From TMED23 sp964566055 (GTDB lineage Bacteria > Pseudomonadota > Alphaproteobacteria > Rhodospirillales > UBA2165), in the NCBI GenBank assembly GCA_964566055.1, contig CAZMHI010000014.1, positions 12,604 to 76,603 of the forward strand: a stretch of 64,000 nt of DNA, written 5' to 3'. Of the stretch, positions 16,425-25,164 are shown one piece after another. A program made the translations under genes and the position numbers. The notes under the pieces are model-generated. The model saw nothing but the letters and a program-made list of their open reading frames with translations. It was not told the DNA's origin and did not search any database. Positions within the stretch are counted from its first letter, which is position 1; each line of letters opens with the position of its first letter.

Positions 16425-17444
16425 ATGAAAAATCTTGTATTAGCTGCGACACTTGCCGTCGCATCCGTTAGTTTTATTGCCAATGATGCCAAAGCAGACC
16501 GGCTGGCCGATGTTAAGAAAGCCGGCATCCTGCATTGCGGCGTTGTCCCTGGTGTACCGGGATACGCATTTCCGAATAAAGAAGGCAAAATGGTTGGCTT
16601 TGATGTAGATCTTTGCCGCGCAATCGCCGCCGCTGTTTTGGGTGATGCCAATAAAATTAAAACCACTAAGATGAAATTGCCTGTAGCGTTTAACGCGATG
16701 AAAGCGGGCACTGTAGATGTAGTTACCCACCGCTTTACCTGGACTTTTGGCCGTGACGTTGGCCAGGGCCTCGACTTTACCAGGGTTATGGTTTTTGACG
16801 GCCAAGGCTTTATGGTGCGCAAAAAACTTGGTGTTAAATCAGGCAAGCAGCTTGATGGCGCAACGTTCTGCCTGACAACCGGTGCAACAACCGAATCAAA
16901 CGTTTCTGACTTTTTCCGTACCCACGGTATGAAGTTTAAACAGGTAACCTTCGGCAGCATGGGCGAAGCTCAAAAGGCGTACGACCAAGGCCGTTGCGAT
17001 GTGTTTGTCACTGATAAATTTGGCCTCGGCGCACGTCGTTTGGCGATGACCAATCCAAAAGAACATGTGATCTTGCCTGAAACAATCTCCAACGAACCAA
17101 TTTCTCCAATGGTGCCGCATGGCGACCAGGTATGGAAAGACATTGTCGTGTGGACTCTCAACGCACTGATCGCCGCAGAGGAATACGGCGTTACCAATAA
17201 AAACATCGACAAAATGGCCAACGATGCGAAAAATCCATTTGTCCAGCGTCTGCTTGGAAAAACCGGTAAATTCGGCGGAAAAATCGGTCTCGGACCAAAA
17301 TGGGCTTACCGGGCAATTAAAGCTGTCGGCAATTATGGTCAAATTTGGGAAAACCATCTCGGCAAACACGGCCTCGGCATGGCACGTGGTAAAAATGAAC
17401 TTTACACGAATGGTGGCCTCATAATCGCCCCGCCATTCCGTTAA
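16425..17444 (+). CDS. aapJ: General L-amino-acid ABC transporter, periplasmic binding protein (AapJ/BztA family)
   Basis: About 339 residues. An N-terminal signal peptide with a hydrophobic stretch ends at an AKA site near residue 24, and the mature protein opens with RLADVKKAGILHCGV, typical of AapJ/BztA binding proteins. GFDVDLCRAIAAAV, NAMKAGTVDVV and GRDVGQGLDF segments match the family. The ATG at 16425 has GGGAGGA upstream; the longer GTG frame at 16398 is rejected. It heads aapJQMP followed by an aminotransferase and is divergent from a MarR operon. A hairpin follows the stop, which usually stabilises the binding-protein mRNA. Confidence 0.93.
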   Translation: MKNLVLAATLAVASVSFIANDAKADRLADVKKAGILHCGVVPGVPGYAFPNKEGKMVGFDVDLCRAIAAAVLGDANKIKTTKMKLPVAFNAMKAGTVDVVTHRFTWTFGRDVGQGLDFTRVMVFDGQGFMVRKKLGVKSGKQLDGATFCLTTGATTESNVSDFFRTHGMKFKQVTFGSMGEAQKAYDQGRCDVFVTDKFGLGARRLAMTNPKEHVILPETISNEPISPMVPHGDQVWKDIVVWTLNALIAAEEYGVTNKNIDKMANDAKNPFVQRLLGKTGKFGGKIGLGPKWAYRAIKAVGNYGQIWENHLGKHGLGMARGKNELYTNGGLIIAPPFR

Positions 17445-17473
17445 GCCGACTAGGCCGCAATAATTTAATTATG

Positions 17474-17507
17474 CCGGGTGTCCTTGGAAATATCTAAGGA
17501 CACCTGG
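17474..17507 (+). terminator. Intercistronic hairpin between aapJ and aapQ
   Basis: A core of GGTGTCCTT (17477-17485) pairs with AAGGACACC (17496-17504); with a G.U pair the stem extends to about 12 bp (17474-17507). There is no long T tract after it, so partial termination or 3'-end protection is likelier than full termination. Its place after the binding-protein gene fits higher AapJ than permease levels. Confidence 0.6.
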
Positions 17508-17531
17508 CTCTTATTCTAACAGTAAACACTT

Positions 17532-18695
17532 ATGGAAAACCTGCTTAGTTTTTGGCGCAAAGGAAGCGTCCGCTCCTTGACCTATCAATGGGGGCTGGTT
17601 GTCGCGATTCTCCTTGTCCTTTTCTGGCTTTTTGATACGGCTAACACCAACCTGGATCGCCTCGGCATACAGACTGGATTTGACTTTCTAGACGATGAAG
17701 CCGGATTTCAAATTAGCCAGGCGCTTTTTCCCTACTCGGCTCGATCAACCTATATCGATGCGCTGCTTGTCACTTTTACAAATACAATCGTCTTGTCATT
17801 GATAGCGGCCTTTCTGGCAACTTTTCTTGGGTTTTTCATCGCGCTTTCCAGACTTTCCGACAACCTACTGCTGCGAAAATTCGGCGATTTTTACGTCGAA
17901 ATGTTCCGGAATATTCCACTCCTGCTCCAGTTATTTTTCTGGTATTTCGCCGCCTTAAAATTACTGCCGGCCAAACGAGAGTCCATTAATCTGTTCGATG
18001 TCGCCTTTCTCAACATTGAAGGCTTTGTCGTTCCTGCACCGGTGTTTGAAACTGGCGCGAATTCAATTATCTGGGCTGTTGTTATTTCATTTGCGCTGGC
18101 TATTGGCATATGGCGATGGGCAAAAAATCGGCAGATACGAACCGGTGAACCCTTCCCATCTTTTTTTGTTGGATTGGGCCTCGTTATCATTATCCCTTTT
18201 ATTGTCGCCTGGTTTCAGGATTTTCCAATCTCCTGGGAAATTCCAAAATTTGGCCGCTTCAATTTTGAAGGAGGCGTCGCCCTCCAACCCGAATTTACCG
18301 CCATGCTGTTTGGACTGACGCTCTATAACGGCGCCTTCATCGGTGAAATTATCCGCGCCGGCATTTTGTCTGTTCATAAAGGCCAGCGGGAGGCCGCCAA
18401 TTCCATCGGCTTCACGCAAATGCAGATTTATTCGCAAATAATCGTGCCGCAGGCGATGAGACTGATCATTCCGCCTTTGACCAATCAATATTTAAATTTG
18501 ACAAAATCTACTGCACTAGCCGCAGCGCTGGGTTATCCCGATTTCTTCTGGGCCCTCAGTGGCGCGATTGCCGCCCAAACCGGACAAGTGCTCGAACTTC
18601 AAGCCATTACATTATTTGGCTATCTCGGTGTCAGTCTGTTTATAGCTGCGATCATGGCAATCTATAACCGTGTCACCCGCATTCCGGAAAGGTAG
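17532..18695 (+). CDS. aapQ: Amino-acid ABC transporter permease (AapQ/BztB family)
   Basis: A 387-residue inner-membrane protein with several hydrophobic segments. It has the large insertion typical of AapQ after the first helices and the His/Glu-type permease core FRNIPLLLQLFFWYF near residue 120. The EAA loop that contacts the ATPase reads GQREAANSIGFTQMQIYSQI near residue 285. The hydrophilic central insertion (about 140-230) is the family norm. It overlaps no gene; the downstream aapM starts eight bases after its stop. Confidence 0.92.
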   Translation: MENLLSFWRKGSVRSLTYQWGLVVAILLVLFWLFDTANTNLDRLGIQTGFDFLDDEAGFQISQALFPYSARSTYIDALLVTFTNTIVLSLIAAFLATFLGFFIALSRLSDNLLLRKFGDFYVEMFRNIPLLLQLFFWYFAALKLLPAKRESINLFDVAFLNIEGFVVPAPVFETGANSIIWAVVISFALAIGIWRWAKNRQIRTGEPFPSFFVGLGLVIIIPFIVAWFQDFPISWEIPKFGRFNFEGGVALQPEFTAMLFGLTLYNGAFIGEIIRAGILSVHKGQREAANSIGFTQMQIYSQIIVPQAMRLIIPPLTNQYLNLTKSTALAAALGYPDFFWALSGAIAAQTGQVLELQAITLFGYLGVSLFIAAIMAIYNRVTRIPER

Positions 18696-18702
18696 AGAGA
18701 CG

Positions 18703-19812
18703 ATGGATCCCATACTCAAACCTTTCAAAGAGCAGCAAGCACCTCCGGTGCAATCCTCCGGATTTGTCGGCTGGCTCCGAATGAATTTTTTCTCAAGCTG
18801 GTTCAATATAACTGTTACCCTCGCGCTTTTGTGGGTGATATACCAAATTGGCGGCTTCGTCATCAGTTGGGGGATTATCAACGCCAATTGGGTTGGTGAT
18901 TCAGCCAAATCCTGCCCCAACGTCGATGGCGCTTGTTGGGCCTTCGTGACCGAGCGCTGGCGTTTATTTGTCTATGGGCTTTATCCGAAAGAGCTCTACT
19001 GGCGGGTCAATGTCTTTTACGGCCTAGGATTCTTAACGATTATAGCCTTCATATTTTCGTTTGGCTCGATCACCAGAAAACTTCGCATTACGATGTTCAT
19101 CGGCTTTCCGATCGCTGCTTATATTTTCCTCGTGGGCGGCGTATTTGACTTAAAATATATCACGCCCGAGGATTTCGGCGGCTTGCTGCTGACCGTCGTT
19201 ATTGCCTCCGTTGGCATTTTTGGCTCCATTCCCTTAGGCCTCGTTTTAGCGCTTGGCAGAATGTCGGAATTGAAAGTCATCAGTAAAGTCTGCACCTATT
19301 TCATCGAGTTTTGGCGCGGCGTCCCGCATATTGCGGTGATTGTGATGTTTGTCGCCCTCTTGCCGATCTTTATCCCTGACGGCAATAAAATAGATATTGT
19401 CGTGCGCGCCTTCATTGCCTTTGCCGCCTTTAATTCAGCCTATATGGCAGAAGTGTTTAGAGGCGGCCTGCAGTCAATTCCAGCCGGACAGTTCGAGGCA
19501 TCGAAAGCCATTGGTCTCTCCTATTGGAAAATGATGGGCTATATCATTCTGCCGCAGGCCATTCGCAACTCGGTGCCGGCGCTGGTCAACACCTGCATCA
19601 GTATCTTTAAAGAAACAACAATTGTGCTGCTGATTGGTTTCAGTGATTTCCTTGGCATTATCCAATTGTCGCTTGAAGATCCAAAATGGTTGGGCCCGCC
19701 GCATATTTTTAGTTCGGCCTATGTCTTCGCCGCCCTCATTTATTTTTCATTTACGTTCGGCATGTCGAAATATTCACTGCGGCTGGAAAACCGCAGCAAT
19801 GTCGATCAATAA
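18703..19812 (+). CDS. aapM: Amino-acid ABC transporter permease (AapM/BztC family)
   Basis: About 369 residues with an N-terminal membrane helix near residues 25-50, a periplasmic segment with two Cys (CPNVDGACWAF), and further membrane helices. The permease core has FWRGVPHIAVIVMF and an EAA loop reading GQFEASKAIGLSYWKMMGYI. It partners AapQ in the membrane. The ATG at 18703 has GAGAGA upstream; a longer GTG frame at 18670 would overlap aapQ and is not needed. Confidence 0.92.
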   Translation: MDPILKPFKEQQAPPVQSSGFVGWLRMNFFSSWFNITVTLALLWVIYQIGGFVISWGIINANWVGDSAKSCPNVDGACWAFVTERWRLFVYGLYPKELYWRVNVFYGLGFLTIIAFIFSFGSITRKLRITMFIGFPIAAYIFLVGGVFDLKYITPEDFGGLLLTVVIASVGIFGSIPLGLVLALGRMSELKVISKVCTYFIEFWRGVPHIAVIVMFVALLPIFIPDGNKIDIVVRAFIAFAAFNSAYMAEVFRGGLQSIPAGQFEASKAIGLSYWKMMGYIILPQAIRNSVPALVNTCISIFKETTIVLLIGFSDFLGIIQLSLEDPKWLGPPHIFSSAYVFAALIYFSFTFGMSKYSLRLENRSNVDQ

Positions 19813-19830
19813 TAGCCGTTAGGAACAACG

Positions 19831-20577
19831 ATGTCAGAAGAGCTGGTAATATTTTTCGATAAAGTCAACAAATGGTTCGGTGACTTTCATGTGCTGCGTG
19901 ACATTGATCTTAGCGTCACCAAGGGCGAACGAATTGTCATTTGCGGTCCATCCGGCTCGGGCAAATCAACAATGATCCGCTGTATCAACCGTCTTGAAGA
20001 GCACCAACAGGGCACGATTGTTGTCGATGGCGTCGAGCTTACCGACGATCTCAAACATATTGATCACATCCGCTCGGAAGTCGGTATGGTCTTCCAGTCC
20101 TTTAATCTGTTTCCACACATGACAGTGCTGGATAATTTGGTGATCGGTCAGCATCTGGTCAGACGCCTGCCGAAAGCCGAGGCCGAAGAAGTCGCCATGA
20201 CCTATCTGGAACGAGTCATGATTGCTGATCAGGCCGAAAAGTATCCCGGGCAGCTGTCGGGCGGTCAGCAGCAACGGGTGGCGATAGCCCGCTCGCTCTG
20301 CATGAAGCCAAAAATCATGCTGTTTGATGAGGTAACATCGGCGCTTGATCCGGAAATGGTCAAAGAAGTCTTGGACGTCATGATCGATCTCGCCCAGGAA
20401 GGCATGACCATGCTGGTCGTTACCCATGAGATGGGTTTTGCCCGTACGGTCGCTGACCGGGTTATTTTTATGGACGAAGGGCAAATAATAGAGGAAAACA
20501 CCCCCGACGCGTTTTTTGATAACCCGGCATCGGAGCGTGCTCAGAACTTTATCGGCCAGGTTTTGCATCACCTATAA
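19831..20577 (+). CDS. aapP: Amino-acid ABC transporter ATP-binding protein (AapP family)
   Basis: A 248-residue ATPase with Walker A GPSGSGKST near residue 38, Q loop VFQSFNLFPHMT, signature LSGGQQQR, Walker B IMLFDEVTSALD, and the H loop VTHEMGFA. These are the features of polar-amino-acid importers of the HisP/GlnQ/AapP class. It completes the aapJQMP set and is followed 20 bases later by an aminotransferase gene. Confidence 0.95.
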   Translation: MSEELVIFFDKVNKWFGDFHVLRDIDLSVTKGERIVICGPSGSGKSTMIRCINRLEEHQQGTIVVDGVELTDDLKHIDHIRSEVGMVFQSFNLFPHMTVLDNLVIGQHLVRRLPKAEAEEVAMTYLERVMIADQAEKYPGQLSGGQQQRVAIARSLCMKPKIMLFDEVTSALDPEMVKEVLDVMIDLAQEGMTMLVVTHEMGFARTVADRVIFMDEGQIIEENTPDAFFDNPASERAQNFIGQVLHHL

Positions 20578-20597
20578 GAAGACTTACGGATTAGATA

Positions 20598-21701
20598 ATG
20601 GATAAAGAAGTAAATACGCCCAATCATATCAGGCCAATATTCCAAAATATCCCATTTTGGAATCCGACTAAAATACTCGATCACGAAGTGGGTAAAAAAA
20701 TTCATCGCATGGATTTGAACGAATGTCCCTATCCTCCCTCGCAGAAGGTGATCGAAGCGATGAGTAGTGTGGCAGATACGTTAAATCGTTATCCGGACGG
20801 CACCTGTCCCGAACTCACACCGATAATGGCCGAGCGCATCGGCGTGCCGGAAAATACCATTACCTGGGGTGGCGGCAGCACGCAATTGCTTACCGCGCTT
20901 GCTGAAATATCAGTGGCGCCCGGCCAAAATCTAGTGACGCCGGAACTCGTTTGGAAGCGTTTCCATGGAGTTTACAAAATCGTCGATGCCGACGTTAGTT
21001 GGGTGCCGAACAAGGCCGATGGGGGCATAGATGTCGAGGCGCTCACCAGTGCCATCGGCAACGATACGCGCTTGCTGGTTTGCATTACGCCTAACAATCC
21101 AACCGGCATGATGCTCAGTGAAGAAGAAATTCGCCACGTTAGTGAAAACACTCCAGAAAATGTCTTGTTGTTCATGGATGAGGCCTATCACGAATTCGCC
21201 GTTCATGCCGGCGGGCCGAATGCGCTTGAGATTATGCGCGATCGCAAAGGTCCCTGGGCCATTACCCGGACGTTTTCCAAGGCCTATGCCATGGCGGGTG
21301 TGCGTCTGGGCTATGCGATCTGCTCATCGCCGGAAACCGTCGATGCCATCCGTATGGTATCGAGTACGTTTAATCTTAACGGCTTTGCCGAGGCCGCTGC
21401 CGTTGCCGCGTTGAAGGATGCGGAATACACCCAGTTTATTCTCGATAAAAATGCGGAGGAACGCGGCCGGATAATTGAGGGCTTCCGCGATATGGGGTAT
21501 GAACCCATGCAATCGGTAACCAACTTTGTGGCCTGCGATATCGGTCGTCCAGGTACTGAGGTCGTCAAAGCAATGCGCGAACGCGGTATTCGAATATCAA
21601 CTGTCGGCGGAGATAATTTTATCAATTTCATCCGCGTTTCAATGGGTGTTCCCGAAGATACCGATGCTTTTCTCAGAGAGCTTAAGGAAATACTCGGTTA
21701 A
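20598..21701 (+). CDS. HisC-like aminotransferase linked to the aap transporter
   Basis: A 367-residue PLP enzyme of the HisC group with LNECPYPPS in place of the usual LNENP, NRYPDGTCPELTP, ITPNNPTGMMLS, MDEAYHEF and the lysine motif TFSKAYAMAGVR. It differs clearly from the aminotransferase at 12950-14074. Its position as the last gene of the transporter operon, with 20 bases spacing, suggests it deaminates an imported amino acid, with an aromatic or branched side chain as possible substrate. Not a biosynthetic his gene by context. Confidence 0.85.
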   Translation: MDKEVNTPNHIRPIFQNIPFWNPTKILDHEVGKKIHRMDLNECPYPPSQKVIEAMSSVADTLNRYPDGTCPELTPIMAERIGVPENTITWGGGSTQLLTALAEISVAPGQNLVTPELVWKRFHGVYKIVDADVSWVPNKADGGIDVEALTSAIGNDTRLLVCITPNNPTGMMLSEEEIRHVSENTPENVLLFMDEAYHEFAVHAGGPNALEIMRDRKGPWAITRTFSKAYAMAGVRLGYAICSSPETVDAIRMVSSTFNLNGFAEAAAVAALKDAEYTQFILDKNAEERGRIIEGFRDMGYEPMQSVTNFVACDIGRPGTEVVKAMRERGIRISTVGGDNFINFIRVSMGVPEDTDAFLRELKEILG

Positions 21702-21763
21702 CAACCAAAACTGCAAATAAATTTACGCCAGCCCTTATAAATTAGAGAGGCATCCCTATATAT

Positions 21764-21787
21764 AATTAGGCGGCCACCTAATTTTTG
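21764..21787 (+). terminator. Hairpin with T tract after the aminotransferase gene
   Basis: AATTAGG (21764-21770) and CCTAATT (21777-21783) form a 7-bp stem with loop CGGCCA, followed by TTTGAGGG. It is just upstream of the ribosome binding site GAGGGA of the CheY-like gene, so it may end the aap transcript or act as a leader hairpin. Confidence 0.5.
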
Positions 21788-21800
21788 AGGGACCAAAAAA

Positions 21801-22163
21801 ATGGCAAACGTTCTCATTGTCGATGATGACCAGGCAATTCTGGACATGGTTGGATTGTGGCTTGAAAATGAGGGACACATTGTCACCCAAGCTACAAATG
21901 GCGAAATTGCGCTTAACTCCATTAGCGAAAATAATTTCGACGTTATGATTACCGACATAATCATGCCGAGAACAGAAGGCATTGAACTGATCCGGGAAAC
22001 CCGCCAATCCCACAAAAATATGGGTATTGTGGCCATTTCCGCAGGTGGGAAAAACGGCGCTAACTATTTAGCCGCGGCAAAATCCTTCGGCGCCAATACG
22101 GTTATTTCAAAACCGTTAGATCAGGAAAAAATTATCGATGCGGTAGCGGATTTGCTCCATTGA
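21801..22163 (+). CDS. Single-domain CheY-like response regulator
   Basis: A 120-residue receiver domain alone. Acidic pair VDDDQ near residue 8, phospho-acceptor Asp in ITDIIMP near residue 54, Ser in VAISAGG and Lys in ISKPLDQ are all present, so it should be phosphorylatable, unlike the receiver at 1129-1893. There is no output domain, and no kinase gene is nearby. Its stop is three bases from the stop of the convergent TPP-enzyme gene. Ribosome binding site GAGGGA is clear. Confidence 0.92.
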   Translation: MANVLIVDDDQAILDMVGLWLENEGHIVTQATNGEIALNSISENNFDVMITDIIMPRTEGIELIRETRQSHKNMGIVAISAGGKNGANYLAAAKSFGANTVISKPLDQEKIIDAVADLLH

Positions 22164-22166
22164 TTT

Positions 22167-23831
22167 CTAATTTCTCGGTACGATAAATTTCCAAGGCGAC
22201 ACTTCACTTGCCTGATCTGTTTTAACCTCGATCAGCGCCGGGACATCTTTACCAATAGCCGTTTTAAGAGATTTTTGTAAATCTTCGGGCGTGTCTACCC
22301 GATAAGAATCGATACCGAAACTATCCGCCAAGGCTATGAAATCCGGATTATGCAGTTCAGAGCCAATAATGTGACTGTCATAGCGCATTTGCTGGTCTCG
22401 TTTGACGTTACCAAAAGCGCTATTGTTAAAAACAATTGTCACTAAGCCGATGTTGTATTGGGCGGCGGTAGCCAGCTCCTGAACACCAAACAAAAAACCG
22501 CCATCACCGGTAATGGAAACCACGGCTTTATCTGGATTAGCAACTTTTACGCCGAGCGCGGTCGGAAAGCCAAACCCGAGCGTTCCTTGATAACCGCAGG
22601 TGACATAGGTGCGGGGTTCATGCACCGCAAAGCCATAGTTCGAGGTAAAACCAGCTTGGGTAAGTTCTTCAACAAAGAAGCCATCACGCGGCAATTCTTC
22701 GCGAATAACATCAAGAAAAGACATTTGCGGCTGAATTTCCTGCATGGCATCCCAGGCAGCCTGTTTTGTCTCCTCCAATTGGGCACTGCGGTCCTCAAAA
22801 TTAGTGCCTAGCTCAGCTAGCGCTTCGATCAAGGCGCGTGTTGCCGGTTTGGCGTCACCGACGATCCCGGCGTGAGGTGCGAAGCGTTCCATTTCAAGCG
22901 GGTCGATATCAATTCGAATGAGTGTCGGGCCTTCGCTATCATTTGAATTTCCTGGCCCCTCGACCCATTGCATTCCGGCCCATCGCATGTAGGGACCCTC
23001 AAGCCGGGAGCCGATACCGATCAGCAGATCGGTCTCCGGCCAAACTTGATAAGAGCAGGGCAGCGAAAACGTCAATGGATGATCTTCAGCCATCACGCCG
23101 CGGCCACCTCTAAAAGACGATACCGGTGCGCCCAAACGTTCAGCCAGTTCTTTAATTTCTGCGCTGGCCTCAAGTGCTCCGCTGCCGACATAGATCATCG
23201 GCCGTTTGGCTTTGGCGATCAGCTCGGCTGCAGCGGCGATTTCTGCCTCGCTGACCGAAGGCTGTTCCACCTCATAAGGTGCATCCGGTAAGGTAATCTC
23301 ACCTTGCTGCCCTAACACATCCCAACAGGTTTCCAGCGAGACCGGACCGGGCCGCCCGCTTTGCGCCTGCTTGAAAGCCTCAAAGACTTTACCGGGTGCG
23401 TCTTCCGGCCCGTCGATCCGCTCCGCCCATTTGAGCATCGAACGTAAGGTCGCCAATTGATCCGGCAGCTCATGCAGGTGGCCGCGGCCCTTGCCGAGAA
23501 AAGCCGACGGCACCTGGCCGGTCAAACACACCACTGGCACATTGCAGCCAAGCGCGGTACAGAGGGCTGCCATGGTATTGAGCACACCCGGCCCCGGCAC
23601 CACGGTAAACACTCCGACTTTGCCGGTGGAGCGCGCATAACCAAAAGCCATATAGGCTGCCGCCTGTTCATGACGGACCGTAATCATCCGAATTTTATCG
23701 GAGGCCTGGTAGAGCGCTTCAAATAGATCGTAAGTTTGCGCGCCGGGAACGCCAAAAATCGTATCGACCCCGTGTGCTATTAGCGAGGCGACAATCGCCT
23801 CGCCGGTGGTTTGTTTCTTTTTGGATATCAT
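22167..23831 (-). CDS. Thiamine-pyrophosphate-dependent enzyme in the HPC operon
   Basis: A 554-residue member of the acetolactate synthase/benzoylformate decarboxylase family. The N-terminal domain has the catalytic Glu in VRHEQAAAYMA and GPGVLN; the C-terminal domain has LGFGFPTALG and the TPP/Mg motif GDGGFLFG...FNN. It starts two bases after the hpaR-like stop, so it belongs to the hpa operon. In aromatic catabolism such enzymes can decarboxylate phenylpyruvate or benzoylformate-type 2-oxo acids; an ALS-like reaction with pyruvate from ring cleavage is also possible. It differs in sequence from the TPP enzyme at 14076-15764. Confidence 0.85.
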   Translation of the reverse strand: MISKKKQTTGEAIVASLIAHGVDTIFGVPGAQTYDLFEALYQASDKIRMITVRHEQAAAYMAFGYARSTGKVGVFTVVPGPGVLNTMAALCTALGCNVPVVCLTGQVPSAFLGKGRGHLHELPDQLATLRSMLKWAERIDGPEDAPGKVFEAFKQAQSGRPGPVSLETCWDVLGQQGEITLPDAPYEVEQPSVSEAEIAAAAELIAKAKRPMIYVGSGALEASAEIKELAERLGAPVSSFRGGRGVMAEDHPLTFSLPCSYQVWPETDLLIGIGSRLEGPYMRWAGMQWVEGPGNSNDSEGPTLIRIDIDPLEMERFAPHAGIVGDAKPATRALIEALAELGTNFEDRSAQLEETKQAAWDAMQEIQPQMSFLDVIREELPRDGFFVEELTQAGFTSNYGFAVHEPRTYVTCGYQGTLGFGFPTALGVKVANPDKAVVSITGDGGFLFGVQELATAAQYNIGLVTIVFNNSAFGNVKRDQQMRYDSHIIGSELHNPDFIALADSFGIDSYRVDTPEDLQKSLKTAIGKDVPALIEVKTDQASEVSPWKFIVPRN

Positions 23832-23833
23832 AA

Positions 23834-24286
23834 CTACTGCTTTGCCAGTTTTTCGACCAGAGTATCTAATTTCCGGTAGAGGTCTTCAAGTTCATCAAAG
23901 CCGAAATCTGCTGCAATTTCGGCATAGACCTGCTCTGAAATGGGACCGACTTTAGCAATCAACTCGCGCCCTTCAACGGTGATCGAGACAATGGTGCGCC
24001 GTTGATCTTTCGCATCCGCCCGCTTGATGAGCAACTGCCGCGATTCCATTGCTCGGATGATGCGGGTGATGCTGGGCCTCAAGAGACAGCACATCTCAGC
24101 TAAATCACTGAGATCCTGCGGGCCATGATCATGAAGTGCACGCAAGACCCGCCATTGCTGGTCAGTTAAGTCATGGGCGCGCAAACTCGGGCGAAACCGC
24201 TCCATCGCAGCTTCGCGGGCGCGCAACAGCGCCATCGGCAATGAGCGGGAAAACTCACGTATATTTTCCGGCTTGTCGGCGGTCAT
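23834..24286 (-). CDS. hpaR: HpaR-type MarR regulator of homoprotocatechuate degradation
   Basis: A 150-residue MarR-family protein with the HpaR pattern: an N-terminal LPMALLRAREAAMERFRPSL, DLTDQQWRVLRAL, recognition helix LLRPSITRIIRAM, and DQRRTIVSIT wing. The HpaR family represses the hpa meta-cleavage operons and responds to homoprotocatechuate or hydroxyphenylacetate. Its ATG overlaps the stop of the FAH-family gene by one base. A palindromic site at 26108-26119 in the divergent hpa promoter region is a likely operator. Confidence 0.9.
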   Translation of the reverse strand: MTADKPENIREFSRSLPMALLRAREAAMERFRPSLRAHDLTDQQWRVLRALHDHGPQDLSDLAEMCCLLRPSITRIIRAMESRQLLIKRADAKDQRRTIVSITVEGRELIAKVGPISEQVYAEIAADFGFDELEDLYRKLDTLVEKLAKQ

Positions 24287-25149
24287 CAGATTTGTTCGTC
24301 AGCAAAGGTATTGCGCAAGATGCCAACCGTGGGCACCTCGATCTCCAGCACATCACCGGGCTTGAGCCAAATGGGCGGATCAAAGCGTGCGCCGGCACCA
24401 ACTGGTGTGCCGGTGGCAATGAGATCCCCCGGCTTCAATTCCATAAAGGTCGACAGATAGTTCAGCAGAAAGGGAAACTTAAAGATCATATTATCGATCA
24501 CGTCATCCTGGCGCACCTCGCCATTGACCCGGGTCTGCACGGCGAGATTATCGTAATTATCAAATTCATCCGCCGTCACCATCCAGGGACCGATGGAGCC
24601 GCTGGAGCCGAAGTTTTTGCCTTGGGTGACATTAAATTTAGCGTGGCGCACCCAATCCCGGATGGTGCCTTCGTTCATAATACTGAGGCCCGCAATATGA
24701 TCGGCGAAGTTTGCTTCCGGGATGCGGCGGCCAGCCTTGCCGATCACCAGCACAATTTCGCCTTCGTAATCAAGCTGATCCGATTCCGGCGGGCGCAGGA
24801 TATCCTGATTGTGACCGACGAATGACCCCGGCGTGCGCAAAAACACACTCGGGTTTTTCGGCGCATCCGAGCCGTCTTTATATTCTTCATTGCGATTGCC
24901 GTAATTGACGCCAATGCAGATAATTTTCTCCGGGAACGGCACCGGGCTTTGCAAGCTTACGTCAGCCAAGTTGAAATCCGCTGTCTGACCTTCTGCTGCC
25001 GCACTTACTTTGGCCATGGCGTCAGCCTGCAACACATCGATCAGCGCTGGAAATTCGCCGCCGAGGCGCGTGCCCATATCAATGATGCCGTCATCGGTGA
25101 CAACGCCGTAGCTGCTTTTGCCGTCTTTCTCAAAACTTGCGATTTTCAT
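24286..25149 (-). CDS. Fumarylacetoacetate hydrolase-family protein (HpaG-like isomerase/decarboxylase)
   Basis: A 287-residue FAH-superfamily enzyme. After a small N-terminal domain, the catalytic domain starts about residue 70 with IICIGVNYGNRNEE and contains the metal-binding acidic residues in LDYEGEIVLVIGK, an IMNEGTIRDW loop and the GDLIATGTPVGAG strand. In the HPC pathway this family does the decarboxylation and isomerisation to 2-oxo-hepta-3-ene-1,7-dioate. E. coli HpaG is a fused double-domain protein; this one has one domain only. Operon position between the aldolase and hpaR supports the role. Confidence 0.8.
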   Translation of the reverse strand: MKIASFEKDGKSSYGVVTDDGIIDMGTRLGGEFPALIDVLQADAMAKVSAAAEGQTADFNLADVSLQSPVPFPEKIICIGVNYGNRNEEYKDGSDAPKNPSVFLRTPGSFVGHNQDILRPPESDQLDYEGEIVLVIGKAGRRIPEANFADHIAGLSIMNEGTIRDWVRHAKFNVTQGKNFGSSGSIGPWMVTADEFDNYDNLAVQTRVNGEVRQDDVIDNMIFKFPFLLNYLSTFMELKPGDLIATGTPVGAGARFDPPIWLKPGDVLEIEVPTVGILRNTFADEQI

Positions 25150-25164
25150 TTTTTCATCTTTCCT

